In this document: piece by piece, positions 26,001-38,884 of the stretch
Layout: every line of letters begins with the position of its first letter
How positions within the stretch are numbered: the first letter of the stretch is position 1
Source: Oenanthe sinensis
Taxonomy: Eukaryota; Streptophyta; Magnoliopsida; Apiales; Apiaceae
Reading direction: 5' to 3'
Assembly (NCBI GenBank): GCA_028671895.1
Contig: CM053810.1
Coordinates: forward strand, 58,715,501 to 58,779,500
Length of the DNA stretch: 64,000 nt
The notes under the pieces: generated by a model
What the model saw: the letters and a program-made list of their open reading frames with translations, nothing else
Told to the model about the DNA's origin: nothing
Database searches by the model: none
Translations under genes and position numbers: made by a program

Positions 26001-29000
26001 ATCTGATGGTGTCTAATTGGATCTTGTTTTATGTATGGGAATAAATTATACTACTTGGAATAAGGTAGACTAGAAGCCGTCTAGAAGGTAAGACGAGGTA
26101 TGCAGGGTGTAGCTTAATATGGATTCCCAAATTAAAGAGTTCTTACACTGAAGGCAATAAGCTTAATTTCTTTAAAGTTATTAGTTGTAGGCTTTTAGTT
26201 GTCAAATAAAAGATGAATCTCCTAGTAACTAGATTACCAGGCATGAATTAAAAAAAAAGATCATCAGACACAGGATATAGATGAAATGGCTTGTATAAAA
26301 TTTGAAGCTTTTGGAATATGATTGTGTTTCACTTAACTGAAACAAGTACCCAGTTACTCACTAACATTGTTTGGAAACATATCAATCTTATCCCTGTATG
26401 TGTAATCTCAAGCTGACCACAATAAACTATATGACTTGCCTATCCAGTAGTATGTCACTTGTTTCTTATATCCTCCTTATGCTTGCTACAGGCAAGAACT
26501 GATGATGACATAACACCGATGCCTACTTACTTTCGATTTCTTGCCCTACTTGCATTTAAGATATTTGCAGGAGAGCAGGTATCAAGCATTCCTTATACCA
26601 ACCAGTTCTTCCATCTTACCATTGAAACCATCACCAGTTATTATATAATGTCCTCAAGTATAAAATTGCCAAATTATCTATGACACAGGTGGATGTTGTT
26701 ATCTTGGAAGTTGGCTTAGGAGGAAAGTTTGATGCAACAAATGTGGTATGCTTATTTTTTTAAAGATTTTTTAAAAAAGTTTACTTAACAATTTTTTAAT
26801 TATTGAGTAATATAAACTGGGATACAATTTTCAGTAATAAGATCCAGCACCATCACTTTTCAGGTTCAGTCACCAATTGTATGTGGAATATCATCCCTGG
26901 GGTACGACCACATGGAAATCCTTGGTTAGTTTTTTTTTTTTTTTGATTTCAACTCTTTTAGTTGCATTATATTAACCTGCTGTATATTTTTTAAGTGCGT
27001 TTGAAATAATCTATACTTTTCGTTAATGGGTACAGACATGTACTACCTTAGTTCTGAATTTCATACTTGAATGAGTTTGTTTTTTGATCCAAGATTGATG
27101 GCCAAATTTAAATTTGCCCCAAGCAAGGACTTTATTGGATATAAGTTTTCATTTGCTCGAACATTTAATTATTACTAGTCGTGTATATAACTATATATTC
27201 AAATATTCTTGTGAATTTGGTAAGTTGGAAATATATTTTATGAATTACTACATTTTATTTATGGAGATTTCCTGGAAGTAAATTTACTATATTTATTTTA
27301 AATAGTATTGTCAGATATGAACCCGAGGTAGTAATATAACACAATTTCTGAAAATTTCTACATAAAATTTGTTCGATTTAATTTTTGCAAAATTGTGATT
27401 TAATTTTTGCAAAATTGTAATCACAGTTCATTAGTAATGATGTTTGCCCATCTTATGTTGGCAGTCAATAGATTAAATTTTTGGTTCTACAGACACGACC
27501 ATGGTTGAAGGCAGGTTCTTGGAAACTGTATGGCAGTAACAATTCTCAGTGCAATGGGCGGGATGATATGCAAGAAAACTATATACTTGAGAAAACTATA
27601 TACTTGGAAAAACTATAAGAATATGTCTATCATAATTATTATCATGGTCTCGTCATAACATTGCCAAGGTGGCGAAATGCTGTCCTGGCTCTAGAGAAGG
27701 CTAGAAATGTTGGTCAATCTTCTTCATCCCATACCTGTTTTACCTTTACCAAATCTGTTCTACGCTAGTCTAGGCTATTTTTTCTACTGAACCATCTGAA
27801 ATGATTTGAATTACAAGTCTTAGTTCATTTAGTGAGTTAGAGATGACTTTTTAAGCAACTTTACCGTAACTTGCACTTCTGGTTCTTCCTGTTTAATATC
27901 TTCGTATTCTTTTATACTTCAGTTTAAATTACTCTCTCCTCGTCTTCCTTTTCATTCTAGAAGGTTTGTATTTTCTTCGAACCTTTTTCCCGATTTACAA
28001 CCATTAGAAATGATATATTCTATATTAGTAATACATACATGTATATGTATATTTTTAATGAATATTAACACCGTGGAGTTCCTTACCAAAGCTGAGGTGC
28101 CATGACACCATATCAACAATGATATCAGTTAGATAACACATTATATATGCAAAATTGCCTTTACTTGCGTCTAATACTATGTAAAATTCTCCGTTATCCG
28201 GACTCTTTGATTTTGCCCCCAACCCATGTCGAGAGGACATGACATGGGCGTGGGTATGAGATCCGAGTCGGATCCTTCATGGGTATAAACCGGAAACTTC
28301 AATTTGAAGCAATCCAGTTCAAAATGATTTCCAAGACTTCACAACAACTTGTTTCTAAGGAGTGATGTTTGACTTTCTCTGTGTAATACTTTCGATTTAT
28401 GCTATGATTATGACATGTAATTATGGTATGTTTTATTGGTTGAAGACACTTTTATTAAAAAAAATGTAAGATAAATAGAAACTATGTATAAATTAACTTA
28501 TGTTAAGGTTATATGCCGAATCCTGCACCAATGTATTATAATCCTTATGTCAATATATAATTATATACACTGCATGATTACTTGGGTTAGCTGTAGGATT
28601 TCGTTGTATACTTTTGTGTGGAGCAACTTACATGCTCTAGAATCATTGAATATGCTATGGAAATTTATGGAACTGCATACCTGTTAAAAATAATACTTGG
28701 TAGAGCAAAGTAAAACGCATCAAAATTGTAGACCACTTGGCCTAAGCATCCTCTCCCTCTGTACTTCCAATTTTTACTTGTGCTTTCAATTTTTTTATGT
28801 CAAAGCTTGTTAATACAACTTACAGATTTGTGATCTTGACTTTTATTTTCCTATTATTGTATTGTTTTCAGGCATTTAAATTTTAAACGGTAGAGGGCAT
28901 TAATATCTATTGTACCTTGTGGCAGGATATACATTAGAAGCAATTGCCGGAGAGAAGTCCGGCATCTTAAAGGTGTTGGTCACAAACTTGTTCTTTGAAC

Positions 29001-32000
29001 ATCTTGTACTGCATGATGCATCATATGTATAAAATAGATTATGGTTCTCCCGTTCACAATTTATTTCTGCTAATTGTTCTTACTTTTTCTCTTTACTCTC
29101 TTTTTTGTATCTATCAATATAGTGATTCTAGAATAGTATTTTATAGTTATAGTCTTTACTTATTGTACTTAATTATATTTTTCCCCTTGAATTCTTTCTA
29201 CCATGAAGAGAGGAGTTCCTGCCTTCACAGTTTCACAGCCTGATGAAGCTATGCACGTGCTTGAAGAGACAGCTTCATCGTTAGATGTAAGTTTCAAATG
29301 TTAATCGTTATTACAGTCAAGTCAACCCTTTGAACACGACTAATTATATTTTATGTAGCAAAATGACACAATTATACAAGAATTGTAGCTTTTTTCCGAC
29401 AAGAAGTGTAGCTTTTCTTCAAAGTACTTATTTGGCCTTATAAGGGGTTTTCATACCATCTAATTAATAGTGGCCAAGGGTTTATCTACTTACTAGATTA
29501 GTTACTGTGTGTTGCCCGATTATGTTATATTTATCTATTTTAAATTCAAATAATAATATTAAATATATATTTTTAATATATAATAAATATGATTTACTAT
29601 ATACACTATTAAAAAAAGTACATATTAAATATTTTATTTTTTGAATATATATGTTAAATTTTTTCAGAAAACTTATATATTTATTTATATGTTAAAATTT
29701 TAAACAAGAGATAAAAACGTGTGCAAATAATATTTAGATAGAGGAGACGATCAGTGGAAAATTATAAATAAAGATAGATTAAATCATGCCGCCGTAAAAA
29801 TGATGTCAACAAGTTTAGTTGTTTATATTTGATAATTACTGTAATATTGTGTCACATATAATATAAAATTAAAAATAAAAATAATAATATAGTTTTCTTT
29901 TTTGGAGTATAATTTAATTATTACATTTGAAGATAAAATAAAATATATTTTGTTAATAAAGATTGAAATTTTAAAGAGCATATATTAAGTTGTTAAATAA
30001 CATTTAAGAATAGAAATTGAGAGAGATGATTGGAAATGAGGGAGAGAATGGATGGGATGAATAACTTCTTAGTGTGAGCTTACATCTGGCATTGTTTTGG
30101 GTTAGTGGTACTTTATTTTAGTTAATGTAATTTTTTCTTATAAAATGCTCAGTTGTGTTGTAAGAACATGCACCTTATAACATACGTAATAAATAGAAGA
30201 ATGTAGGTGATGTTATATACTAGTGTTATATGATCCCTCTGGATGAATTTTTATTGGTACTTATTACAGGTACCTCTGAGAGTAGCAACTCCGTTGGATC
30301 CACATTTGCTGAGCGGCCAGGATCTTGGACTTCATGGTGATCACCAGTACGTCAATGCTGGTCTAGCTATAGCCTTAAGCTCTACTTGGCTTCAAAAGAC
30401 TGGTCATCTTGAATTCAATTATCTGGATGAAACTGTGAGTTATCTGAATGAAATTGAATGAATTTTTTTTATTTCCGCTATGTTGATTTTGTTTAACATG
30501 GTTCTTTCATTTCTTCATGAACTAGAGTTCTCTGCCTGAGCAATTTGTTAAAGGGCTTACAACAGCTGCATTGCAAGGTAGAGCCCAGGTTGTCCCTGAT
30601 CAGTTCATTGATATCGAAAGGCAAGAAGATTTGGTGTTCTATCTGGATGGAGCCCATAGTCCTGAAAGTATGGAAGTGTGTGCAAAATGGTTTGCTCTTG
30701 CCATCAAACAAGATAATGAACATCGTAAAACCCTGCGTAACCAGTTACCTGATAACTCTAGCATATCAGAGGAAGCTTTACACGTTTCCCTTTCGGAGTC
30801 CTCAAGGAAAAACTCCTCACAGGTGAGAGCGGAAATCATTACTACTTATTCTAATTAAAGCTGAAAAACATTTGTTGAGTTCATTCTAAAAGTTACATTT
30901 TTATCCGATGTTACATACTTTAATTGAATCAGATAATAAATTTATCATGACACTAGTCAGTTGAAAGCTTCATGAGAATGTAGTGATTGCATGAAGGTAT
31001 CCATAGTCTATAAAATTTTCTATTACTAGTTATATACCTATCTTGCATTTTTGGCTCAGTTAAAACAGAACTATCCACTGGTCGGATTTTATCACATATT
31101 GCCTCTGCTCACTGGTTTGCCTTGCACTTAAATCGGAACTTAAGGAAAAGGACGATATACAGTTTTAACATACATCTTATGTTGATTTGTCTATTATTTA
31201 GAAACATAATGTTTTAAATCTTTAATCGCAATTCTTAAATTCTTAAATATTTCTTAATTATATTACAAAGCCCGAACAGGAAACTCCAATTATTACCCAT
31301 GAGTCCTTCAAAGGATAGTGCTATTAACCTTCGCAAGTGTTCAGAATTGTTTAATTTTTCTTTTCTCCTGTGGTGTGTAACTTACTAATGTTAAAATTAG
31401 TTGCACGTCTGATGACTCTGTCTATACTCTATTCTGTTTGTGATATCCTTTTGAACCTTCTAAGCATTGTGGCTTTGTATCCAGATATTGTTGTTTAATT
31501 GTATGTCGGTGAGGGACCCACAACTACTCCTTCCACGATTGATAAACACCTGCGCAAGCCATGGTAAATATTTTAATGAAATGTGTCCTTTGTCTTGATC
31601 ACCCACTGGGGATGTTTGTGTAAAATTATGCATGTGACTGGGGATTCAGTTCAAATTTAAGTTATGGTATCCGTAGATACTAGAATTCGATTCCAAATGA
31701 TGAATGTGGTCAAAATGACATGTTTGGATTATCATAATAATTTGGAGTTGGTTTTGGTTCAATCCCCGGAGTTCTGGACATTTAAATTCAAGCTTAGGTT
31801 TGAGAATCTGAAATGATAATTCATTTCATGTCATTTGATATCCATCATTGGAAATGAATTCATGTTTCCAAACATGATCTAAATTAGTGTTCTGTATCAG
31901 AATCTATTTATAGTCTACTTTTGATGCAGATTCATTAGCGCTGATACATTTCCAACATTTTTTTTGCTTATGTAGGAGTTCACTTCAAGCAGGCGCTATT

Positions 32001-33714
32001 TGTACCAAACGTATCAGTGTATAACAAAGTTGGGACTAGTCACGTAGCACCAATTGATTCCCAGGTTGATTTGTCATGGCAGTTGACTCTTCAAAGATTA
32101 TACGAGTTCATTATACATGGTGAAAAAGGTTTATTTTTATTCCTAAAAATCTGTTTTATGTGGAGTCAGTGATCTACACACAGTACCAATATCTACATGC
32201 CACAGACATTGGTTTTTAAGACACTTTTATTAAAGCTGAATATGTCATAAGTAGAAGGTAGTCCAGTGCTTGAAAATTGCTGGGTTCTTGAGTCCATATT
32301 ATATAGCTTGTATCATACTTTGTAACTAGCTGCAATGAGCCAAGCCGTTAATGAATGGCTTGGTGTTCGATTCGATAGAAAGCTCGTCTGTGTTCGAATC
32401 TAGAAGCCTGATTATTTAAGGCTCGTGAGTAGCTTAAATGTAAGAGTACAAACTTGTAAAACTTAATCATGATCAAGCTCGAAAACTAGCACATAAAGGA
32501 GCTTTTGTCAAACTGTATTCAATTACATGTCCAGGAACACAATCAAACAATTTTATATTAAAATGAGCTCAGGCTCAATAAAATACTCTCAAACATTAAT
32601 AATAAAGCTTCTATTAATACAAAGTCAGCACAGTATATAACCTCAAAAAAAAAGTCAAGTTCAACCAAACTCTATAATTTTTTCATGAGCTGAGCTCAAG
32701 CTCACTACTGTTGGGTTCGTTTATAGTCCAAAATGTAACCACCCAATTGCTCGTCACTACAATAGAATTTTTCACATAACTTTGTTTAGGTGGTACAGGG
32801 AATAAATCACAGGCATGCATAAATATAGTGTTTACTTGTGGCTATTTTAGAAATGTAATTGGTCTTAAGGGTTGCTGGACCAGTGATGTTTTTCTTTTGG
32901 CCATTTGAGAAACGTCAGCTTACCCTTGTGTGGAGTTTATAGTGGTGTTCAATAGAATTTGGGCAGATGTGTTTTTTAATTTCTTTTATGTTTTTAGCAT
33001 AATAGATTGTATAGAATATTACCAGCGTCACTATAAGCATGACTAGACACTAATGGCAGGTCACTCAAAAGGTGCAGAAATCACTAATGATGAAGTTAAG
33101 GAGGAAACTGAAAGTGACATAAAGAGGTGCGATAACAGCACTGTGTTCCCTTCCCTCCCTCTAGCTATCAAATGGTTGAGAGACAATGCACAACGTAATC
33201 AGTCTGTTCGCTACCAGGTAATGTGGCCCAGACTTGCTATTTTAAATATTGACCTGTGATTGTCAGAAATATGTAGCATATGAATCCCTTATTCCCAAAA
33301 AGAAATAGAAAATGAAAACAGAATTGGAGTTTCTTGATTTGGTATTGTTAGACGATGAAAGTTAATTTTAGAAAGTGGAAGATATATGATCAATCATCAA
33401 TAAGCTTGGATATCGAGAAATTGTCATTCTACTGCCAGTCAGCCACCTACGAGATTCTGCACTGGTTGGAAAGGTCTCGTATAAGTTAGTTGGAAAGGAC
33501 TAATATATGTTTAGGTAGAAATTTTTCTTGTAACCTCATTATTGGATTACGTAGTCAACTATACGGCTATCCTTGTTGCTGCATGCATGTCTTGTGAGTT
33601 TTTCTATGTATCTACTCTCCCCTGTTTATAAGTTCTTTTCGTTATATTTTTCAGGTCCTTGTAACTGGTTCTTTACATCTAATTGGTGATGTATTGAAAT
33701 TAATCAAGAAGTGA
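23087..33714 (+). CDS. FPGS: Folylpolyglutamate synthase
   Basis: Sixteen coding exons: 23087-23096, 23240-23379, 23469-23534, 24353-24462, 24867-24927, 26492-26578, 26689-26745, 26864-26924, 28926-28972, 29209-29286, 30270-30434, 30526-30822, 31485-31563, 31976-32128, 33060-33217, 33655-33714. They join to 1629 nt (542 residues). The enzyme adds glutamates to folates with ATP. Motifs: HVAGTKGKGSTCTFTEA (P-loop), FTSPHLIDVRERFRLDG, GLGGKFDATN, SSLGYDHMEILG, GEKSGILK, LQGRAQVV and YLDGAHSPESMEVC. A variable serine-rich linker lies near 360-395. The C-terminus ends VLVTGSLHLIGDVL. The N-terminus (MAEGENGS) lacks a transit peptide, pointing to the cytosolic form, but the frame is open from the ATG back to the acceptor at 23061, so a longer form from an upstream exon is not excluded. 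A noncoding first exon near 21800-21900 is likely. All introns are GT-AG except the one after 24927, which starts GC. Introns carry repeat remnants, e.g. about 25600-25790. Confidence 0.95.
32330..32730. repeat. GAGCTC-rich degenerate element in the FPGS intron before exon 33060
   Basis: The segment is dense in AGCTC, GAGC and TTCGA(T/A) motifs on both strands and has roughly inverted ends (CAATGAGCCAAGC and, from the right, TAGTGAGCTTGAGC). It resembles the motif-rich hAT-type elements elsewhere in the window. I found no matching target duplication, so the call is tentative. Confidence 0.35.
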
Positions 33715-34361
33715 GGCATGGAGCAATCGCATCCCTATACTTACCTATGGTTCTGCGTATACCAGCAGTGCATTCATGATACCTGGTGACGTGTATGGTT
33801 TTACTCTTGAGTTGCATCTGAAAGTAGTTGAAAATAACTGTTTGCCCTCATAGAAGAAATTCTTGTTCAGTGGCATTTATATGCAATTGCATTATTTTCA
33901 AAGATTTTGTTTTTTTGGCCCATGTTAAATGTACCAAAGTGGCTTATACTAAAATCTGTGAGGATCTCAAGGAAAGAAGAAGAAGAGATGTACAGTTCTT
34001 GTCCTGCTGTAAGAGTTATTTTAGTTTTCTAGGAATAGGGGATGCTCCAACATACTGCAGATTGTAAGCTTCTGCTCATTTCATAAAAGAGTTAGTTATT
34101 CATTTATGTATAAAATTACATGATATTCGTGATGCACCTCGTCTCTTGAAAGTATGATCATATTCATATGCCATAATCATTTGTTTCTTGGCTGCAAATA
34201 TTCAATAGCAGGCCATTGGTGGAAAAAGACGATAAAAAAGATACCAGTTTTTAGAGATTTTATCTCCACAACATCGTCTAGCACCTCATTACCTATAGTA
34301 GCTCTCACTCTGATTCGGAAATCACCTATAGTTTATTGCTAAAAGTGGATGCATTTTTTTA
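33715..34361. other. FPGS 3' flank
   Basis: The first few hundred bases after the TGA probably form the FPGS 3' untranslated region. Short frames here have no recognisable motifs. No repeat ends were seen. Confidence 0.5.
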
Positions 34362-34775
34362 ACTTGCTGAGCTAAGCAGATTAGGTGGAATGGCTGGGCA
34401 GTCGCTGCCTTGGAGCATTTGTTTCATAAACGGCTGGTCTGCTTGATGCCAATTTATGCCCCAAAGTCCCACGATAGTTGGATTTATAGCGGTGTTGCAA
34501 CCTACTTCCTCAATTTGGCCTCTTGTTTTTATCTTGCTTAAGCTGATGAAAGCCATTATTGGAAAATGCTTCGGAAGGTGTTTTCTTTTCTACTGAAGTA
34601 TGATCCTTTGTTGCAACAATCTACCAAAACCATGAAAATCCGATTCTGATGAGACTCCAAACCTGAGAAATACTTTTGGTGCCCCCTAGACATAGTCACG
34701 GAGACTATTAGTCCTTCGGAGAAATACCAGGTTAGAGATTTTGGGATTAAAATTTTGGTCCAACGAACCAGCAAG
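34362..34775 (-). pseudogene. Fragment of an LRK10-like receptor kinase
   Basis: Minus-strand translation in shifting frames gives remnants of kinase subdomains VII to XI. WTKILIPKSL corresponds to the NPKISDFGLA region, and GQIEEVGCN, INPTIVGLWGINWHQADQ, FMKQMLQGSDCPAIPPN and LLSSAS correspond to the C-lobe end. The intact-frame homologue next door (35860-36282) has TIVGLWCVNWHPADRPSMK and EGEDCPAMPPNPFSS at the same place. Frameshifts are present and the N-lobe is absent. It is probably a decayed tandem duplicate of that neighbour, in the same orientation about 1.1 kb away. Confidence 0.8.
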
Positions 34776-35859
34776 ATGTTGAGGTATAATAAAAGGAAGT
34801 GGAGGATTTATTTCAGAGGCGTTGCATCCCCTGTCAAACAGTGTTGATAAAACTTTAAACTTTTAAACCTATCTCCACCGTTGAGTGACCATTGAACAAC
34901 CACAGCCTCTAATGGCAACTACTCGTAACTCATATGCTAGGAGTAAAATACAGATTTATTGCAATCTAAATATATAGTTAAATTTTTGCCTTTTTAAATA
35001 TGTTGAGTACACCCTGTCGCCACTACCTACATAATCAGCAGTTCAGCACCATCAAGGTATCATATATGATGTGCTGTTCTTTCATTCATGCAAAATAAAC
35101 CAATGCTCTCTCATTTCCAATAAGGGAGGAATATGTGCATAAATGCAACACCATCTGCATCACACGCAAGAACAAATACCAATTCGGCCCATCAACAGAG
35201 GTACACCATGTAAACATTGACAATAAATCGTAGAAAGTGAGATTATATAAATGTATCACCACAAAATAGCAACAGAAATGAACTGAAACATATACAAAAG
35301 ACAGAAAAGATAATTAGGATTATATATTGTGTTTGAGCAAGACGATGCTGGAAGGCATGTCTACTTGACACTGTAATTATAAGATGAAAATTTTGAGGTA
35401 CATCCCCTCATCTATTGGGTGCGGATATAATGCGATAAAGAAAATGTTTTTCAGAGGGTCCATGCTAAAGAACTTTCCTAGTCACTTATAATCTTGTATC
35501 AATCACCAAATATTCAGAGTTTCTTATAAAGAATCTCTCTACCTGCACCTGCACACATCTCAGGTTGTGTGTGCCCCTTCAGCACCTTGTGAATTGACTT
35601 GCTGATTTTGCTTTCACTGGTTTGGGGAAAATGAATTTAAGAGAGGTGTTACAACTGCATGAACAATTAAACATTGTCGACATATTGCACCAAATATATT
35701 GCTAGTATCCAAGTACTTACTCGGACTCAACCAATCATATACAAGTGTTAAAAAAAAAGGTTTGAATGAACAAGAATACATATTCCCAGATATAATAAAA
35801 ACACTTGTAGAGATTATTTTTGCAGAGCATTGAACAAGGTACCTTGCTTCAATTCCGAG
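34776..35859. other. Spacer between two kinase pseudogenes
   Basis: No coding signal is seen. The sequence is less AT-rich than the distal intergenic regions and may contain the 3' untranslated region of the downstream kinase copy (35860) and decayed sequence of the 34362 copy. Confidence 0.45.
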
Positions 35860-37972
35860 TCACTCTGATTCTGAAATAACTTCAAGCTCGTTGGCAAATG
35901 GCCTAGCAGATGCTGGTGCAAATGCATTTCTTGAACTTGTTGAGCTAAATGGATTTGGAGGCATGGCGGGGCAGTCTTCTCCTTCCAGCATTTGGATCAC
36001 ATGTTTCATTGAAGGTCTGTCTGCCGGATGCCAATTTACGCACCAAAGTCCTACAATTGTTAGCTTCCTTTCTATCTTGCTATTAACTTCTTCCTCAATC
36101 TGACTTCTCGGCTCCCTCCCTTTCTCAAGCTGATGGAAAATCCACTCAGGGAAATATACTTCGCTGGTGTTTTCTGTTTCTATTGAAGTATGATTTCTTG
36201 CTCCTACCATTTCAAGCAACAACATCCCGAAGCTATAAACATCTGACTTGGATGATACCTTTCTGAAATTCCTCGAGAACACTTCTGGAGCAAAATATAT
36301 CCTACTGTCCCCCTAGCCATAGTCATGGATGGAAACTACGCTTTGGCCTTTGGTACACAATTTTGCGAGTCCAAAATCAGAGATTTTCGGATTAAATTTC
36401 TGGTCCAACAGGATGTTATGAGGTTTGATATCGAAGTGTAGGATTCGTTGGGCGCACCCTTGGTGAAGATACTCGATTCCTTTGGCGATCCCTAAAGCAA
36501 TTTCTTCCATCTTTTCCCAACCAAGGAACCCATTTCTACGATTTTCTCTAGAATAGACAAACTTTTCCAGTGAATTGTTTAGTAGAAACTCGTAAACAAG
36601 AGCTCGCCTACAGCCATCAGCGCAATATCCAACTAAACGAACCACATTGACATGGCGGATTGAGCCGATAGTACTAACTTCATTTATAAAATCTTGTCCA
36701 CTTCCTTTGGCATCAACCTTATCGTTTAAGATCTTAACTGCAACCGGAACATCGTTTGAAAGTTGTCCCTTGAACACTGAACCATAGCCTCCTTCCCCTA
36801 GTTTGACTTTAAAATAATTGCTTATCCGTTTTATATCAGCATAAGAGTATCTTGTGGGCTTAAGAGCTTTGTAGTCCTCCAGAAACATTTCGATCTTCTG
36901 CTGATCATTTTTCTTTTGATCATACAAGTATATAGCATAACAAAAGGCTACAAGGATAAATGACAGGACTAAGATCCCTCCAACTACACCTACATAGTTA
37001 AAAAATTGACAAGAGTTTAAATCACTAGAAGATGATTGTCTAAATAAACAAAGAAATATTTTGTTTATAGCCAATTGGTCCACACAATCTCATAAATTAC
37101 TAATCTTTGTGAAGACTTATTATTTCAGTGAACTATATTATAATCAAAGGAGTGACATAAAAATATAATAGGTCTAGAGTTCAATTCTCACTCCCCCACC
37201 CCCTGTCTAAAAATATAATAACCATAAAGGAATATAAACGGGAATATAGGAAATTGACTATTCACCTGTACCAGAAGTTTATGTGACGAGGGACCTGTAA
37301 ATTAAAACACAAACCTTAATTATCTTGCAAGTCATAACTAGTAGTACCTGGTTACATGAATTTCTAGAAATTTTCTGTAAATTAGGAAAAATATACAAGG
37401 AACAAATGAATGACCTTTGGGCTTGGGGAAGAACTGAGTGTCGGTAGTGCTGTTTGCTTTGAGTTTGCAGTACTGTCCTTTGCCTTTGCAATCCCTACAA
37501 TTGGGTCGAGACCAAGACAATCCTCCCCCGAAATATGGGGTATTTGAAATATTGTACATCTTTGTGCATGATGTTAGAAGCGCTTCTGTAGTTCTAAAGT
37601 GAGAATAGACCACATAGACTTGAAAATCATGATCACCTAGAGAAGGGACGACTTATGTATCCACTTGTTGATGAACATTTGTAGAAGGTATAGTCTGTTA
37701 AGTATCTGGTATTGTCAACTTGATATTCCCTCAGCGTAAAATGTTTGAAAGGAGAATTAGGAAGGTAGTAGCCATAATGTTGCGTGATAATGGTGTACTT
37801 AGATAGAAAGTGGAGTTTCTGCAATTTGTAATCAATGGAATCGACATAGAGTCCCGGGAGAGAGTTGTTGACCTGGTATTCGAACTTGAGTATCGGATTA
37901 TAATAAGAATGATCAGAAGTATTGCAAGAGAGTTCAAAGCAAGGAAAGCCACATTGATCTGACTGCAACAAA
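35860..37972 (-). pseudogene. LRK10-like receptor kinase, 5'-truncated with frameshifts
   Basis: Two minus-strand exons remain. The ectodomain exon (about 37972-37415) carries the cysteine-rich wall-associated type: QCGFPCFELSCNTSDHS, YVVYS, LLTSCTKMYNIS, LSWSRPNCRDCKGKGQYCKL. The second exon (36989-35860) has the membrane segment GGILVLSFILVAFCYAIYLY, the glycine loop LGEGGYGSVFKG, VAVKIL, LHFDIKPHNILLD, DFGLAKL and the C-lobe SDVYSFGMLLLEMVG. Intron boundaries are GT-AG. Damage: the signal peptide region is missing at a LINE junction; the ectodomain changes frame near 37640; ATGG is repeated at 36325-36332, shifting the frame to a TAG (36313-36315); two extra bases near 36300 restore it. 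Members of this family act in defence and ABA signalling at the plasma membrane. This copy cannot make the full protein. Confidence 0.88.
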
Positions 37973-37973
37973 T

Positions 37974-38884
37974 GAGTCAGCGTTCCCATTACTTGTCCTA
38001 TGTGTGCAGTTGATATTGAACACATGTCACATTTGTTTTATGACTGTAGTTTTGCTGTTGGATGCTGGAATCATGTTGGTTTGAGGTACGATTGGAGTCA
38101 AGCAGAATTCACTCCGGAGTGGCTACTTCAAAAGCTTAGCTCTGCAACAAATGAGGAGAAGAGTAAAATATGTGTGGTCTAATGGGGCATCTGGCATTGG
38201 AGGAATAAGAAGGTATGGGAGGGTAAGGTAGCCACACCGGGGTTTGCTATGGATAGCAGCTTTCAGGTACAATCAGACTGGATTCAAGAGAGGAAGAACA
38301 AGAAAGTAATGATCAAGAGGGTACAGATGATAGGAGAACAAGTCAAAAATCAAGTTCAAAGTGTCAACTTCCTGCAGCTGGAATGGTTAAAATAAATGTC
38401 GATGCCTCTGTTTATCCAGGAACCAATGCTTTCTCAATAGGAATGGTGATGAGGAATAATGAGGGTACTTTCATGGCAGCCAAAAATTACAAGTTCTGGG
38501 GTGAGGTATCAGTAGTCGAAGCTGAGGTTGTTGGCATACGGGAAGCTTTATCTTGGATCAAAGAACTACGAAGGCAAGATGATGAAATAATAGTGGAATC
38601 GGACTCTCAGCTCACTGTCAATGCCATTCGAAGCCAAAATATGAACAACTCGGAGATTGGATAGATAATTGAGAGCTGCAAACAGTTCCTCAATAGTTTG
38701 CATAGAGTTTCAGTTGTTTTTATCCGGAAAAATGCTAACAGGGTAGCACACGTGGTCGTTAGAATCCCTTGTTTAGTAAATTCCTATAATGTGTTCACGT
38801 CTCCTCTTACGTGTTTGTTAGAGACTCTTTCCTATGATGTTTCGATTTGAATGAATTCAATTAGTAAGTTTTTAAAAAAAAAAA
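37974..38884 (+). mobile_element. LINE 3' fragment (zf-RVT and RNase H-like) with poly(A)
   Basis: The plus strand opens with the zinc-knuckle motif VPITCPMCAVDIEHMSHLF and YDC typical of the region after plant LINE reverse transcriptase. It continues, with an in-frame stop at 38180, through WGIWHWRNKKVWEGK, then in another frame to an RNase H-like domain: VKINVDASVYPG, FSIGMVMRNNEG, VEAEVVGIREAL and IIVESDSQLTVNAI. A TAG at 38662-38664 interrupts it, after which VSVVFIRKNANRVAH is still readable. The fragment ends in a run of 11 A (38874-38884). The 5' truncation and A-tail are typical of target-primed insertion. The reverse transcriptase itself is absent, so it is inactive. Confidence 0.88.
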
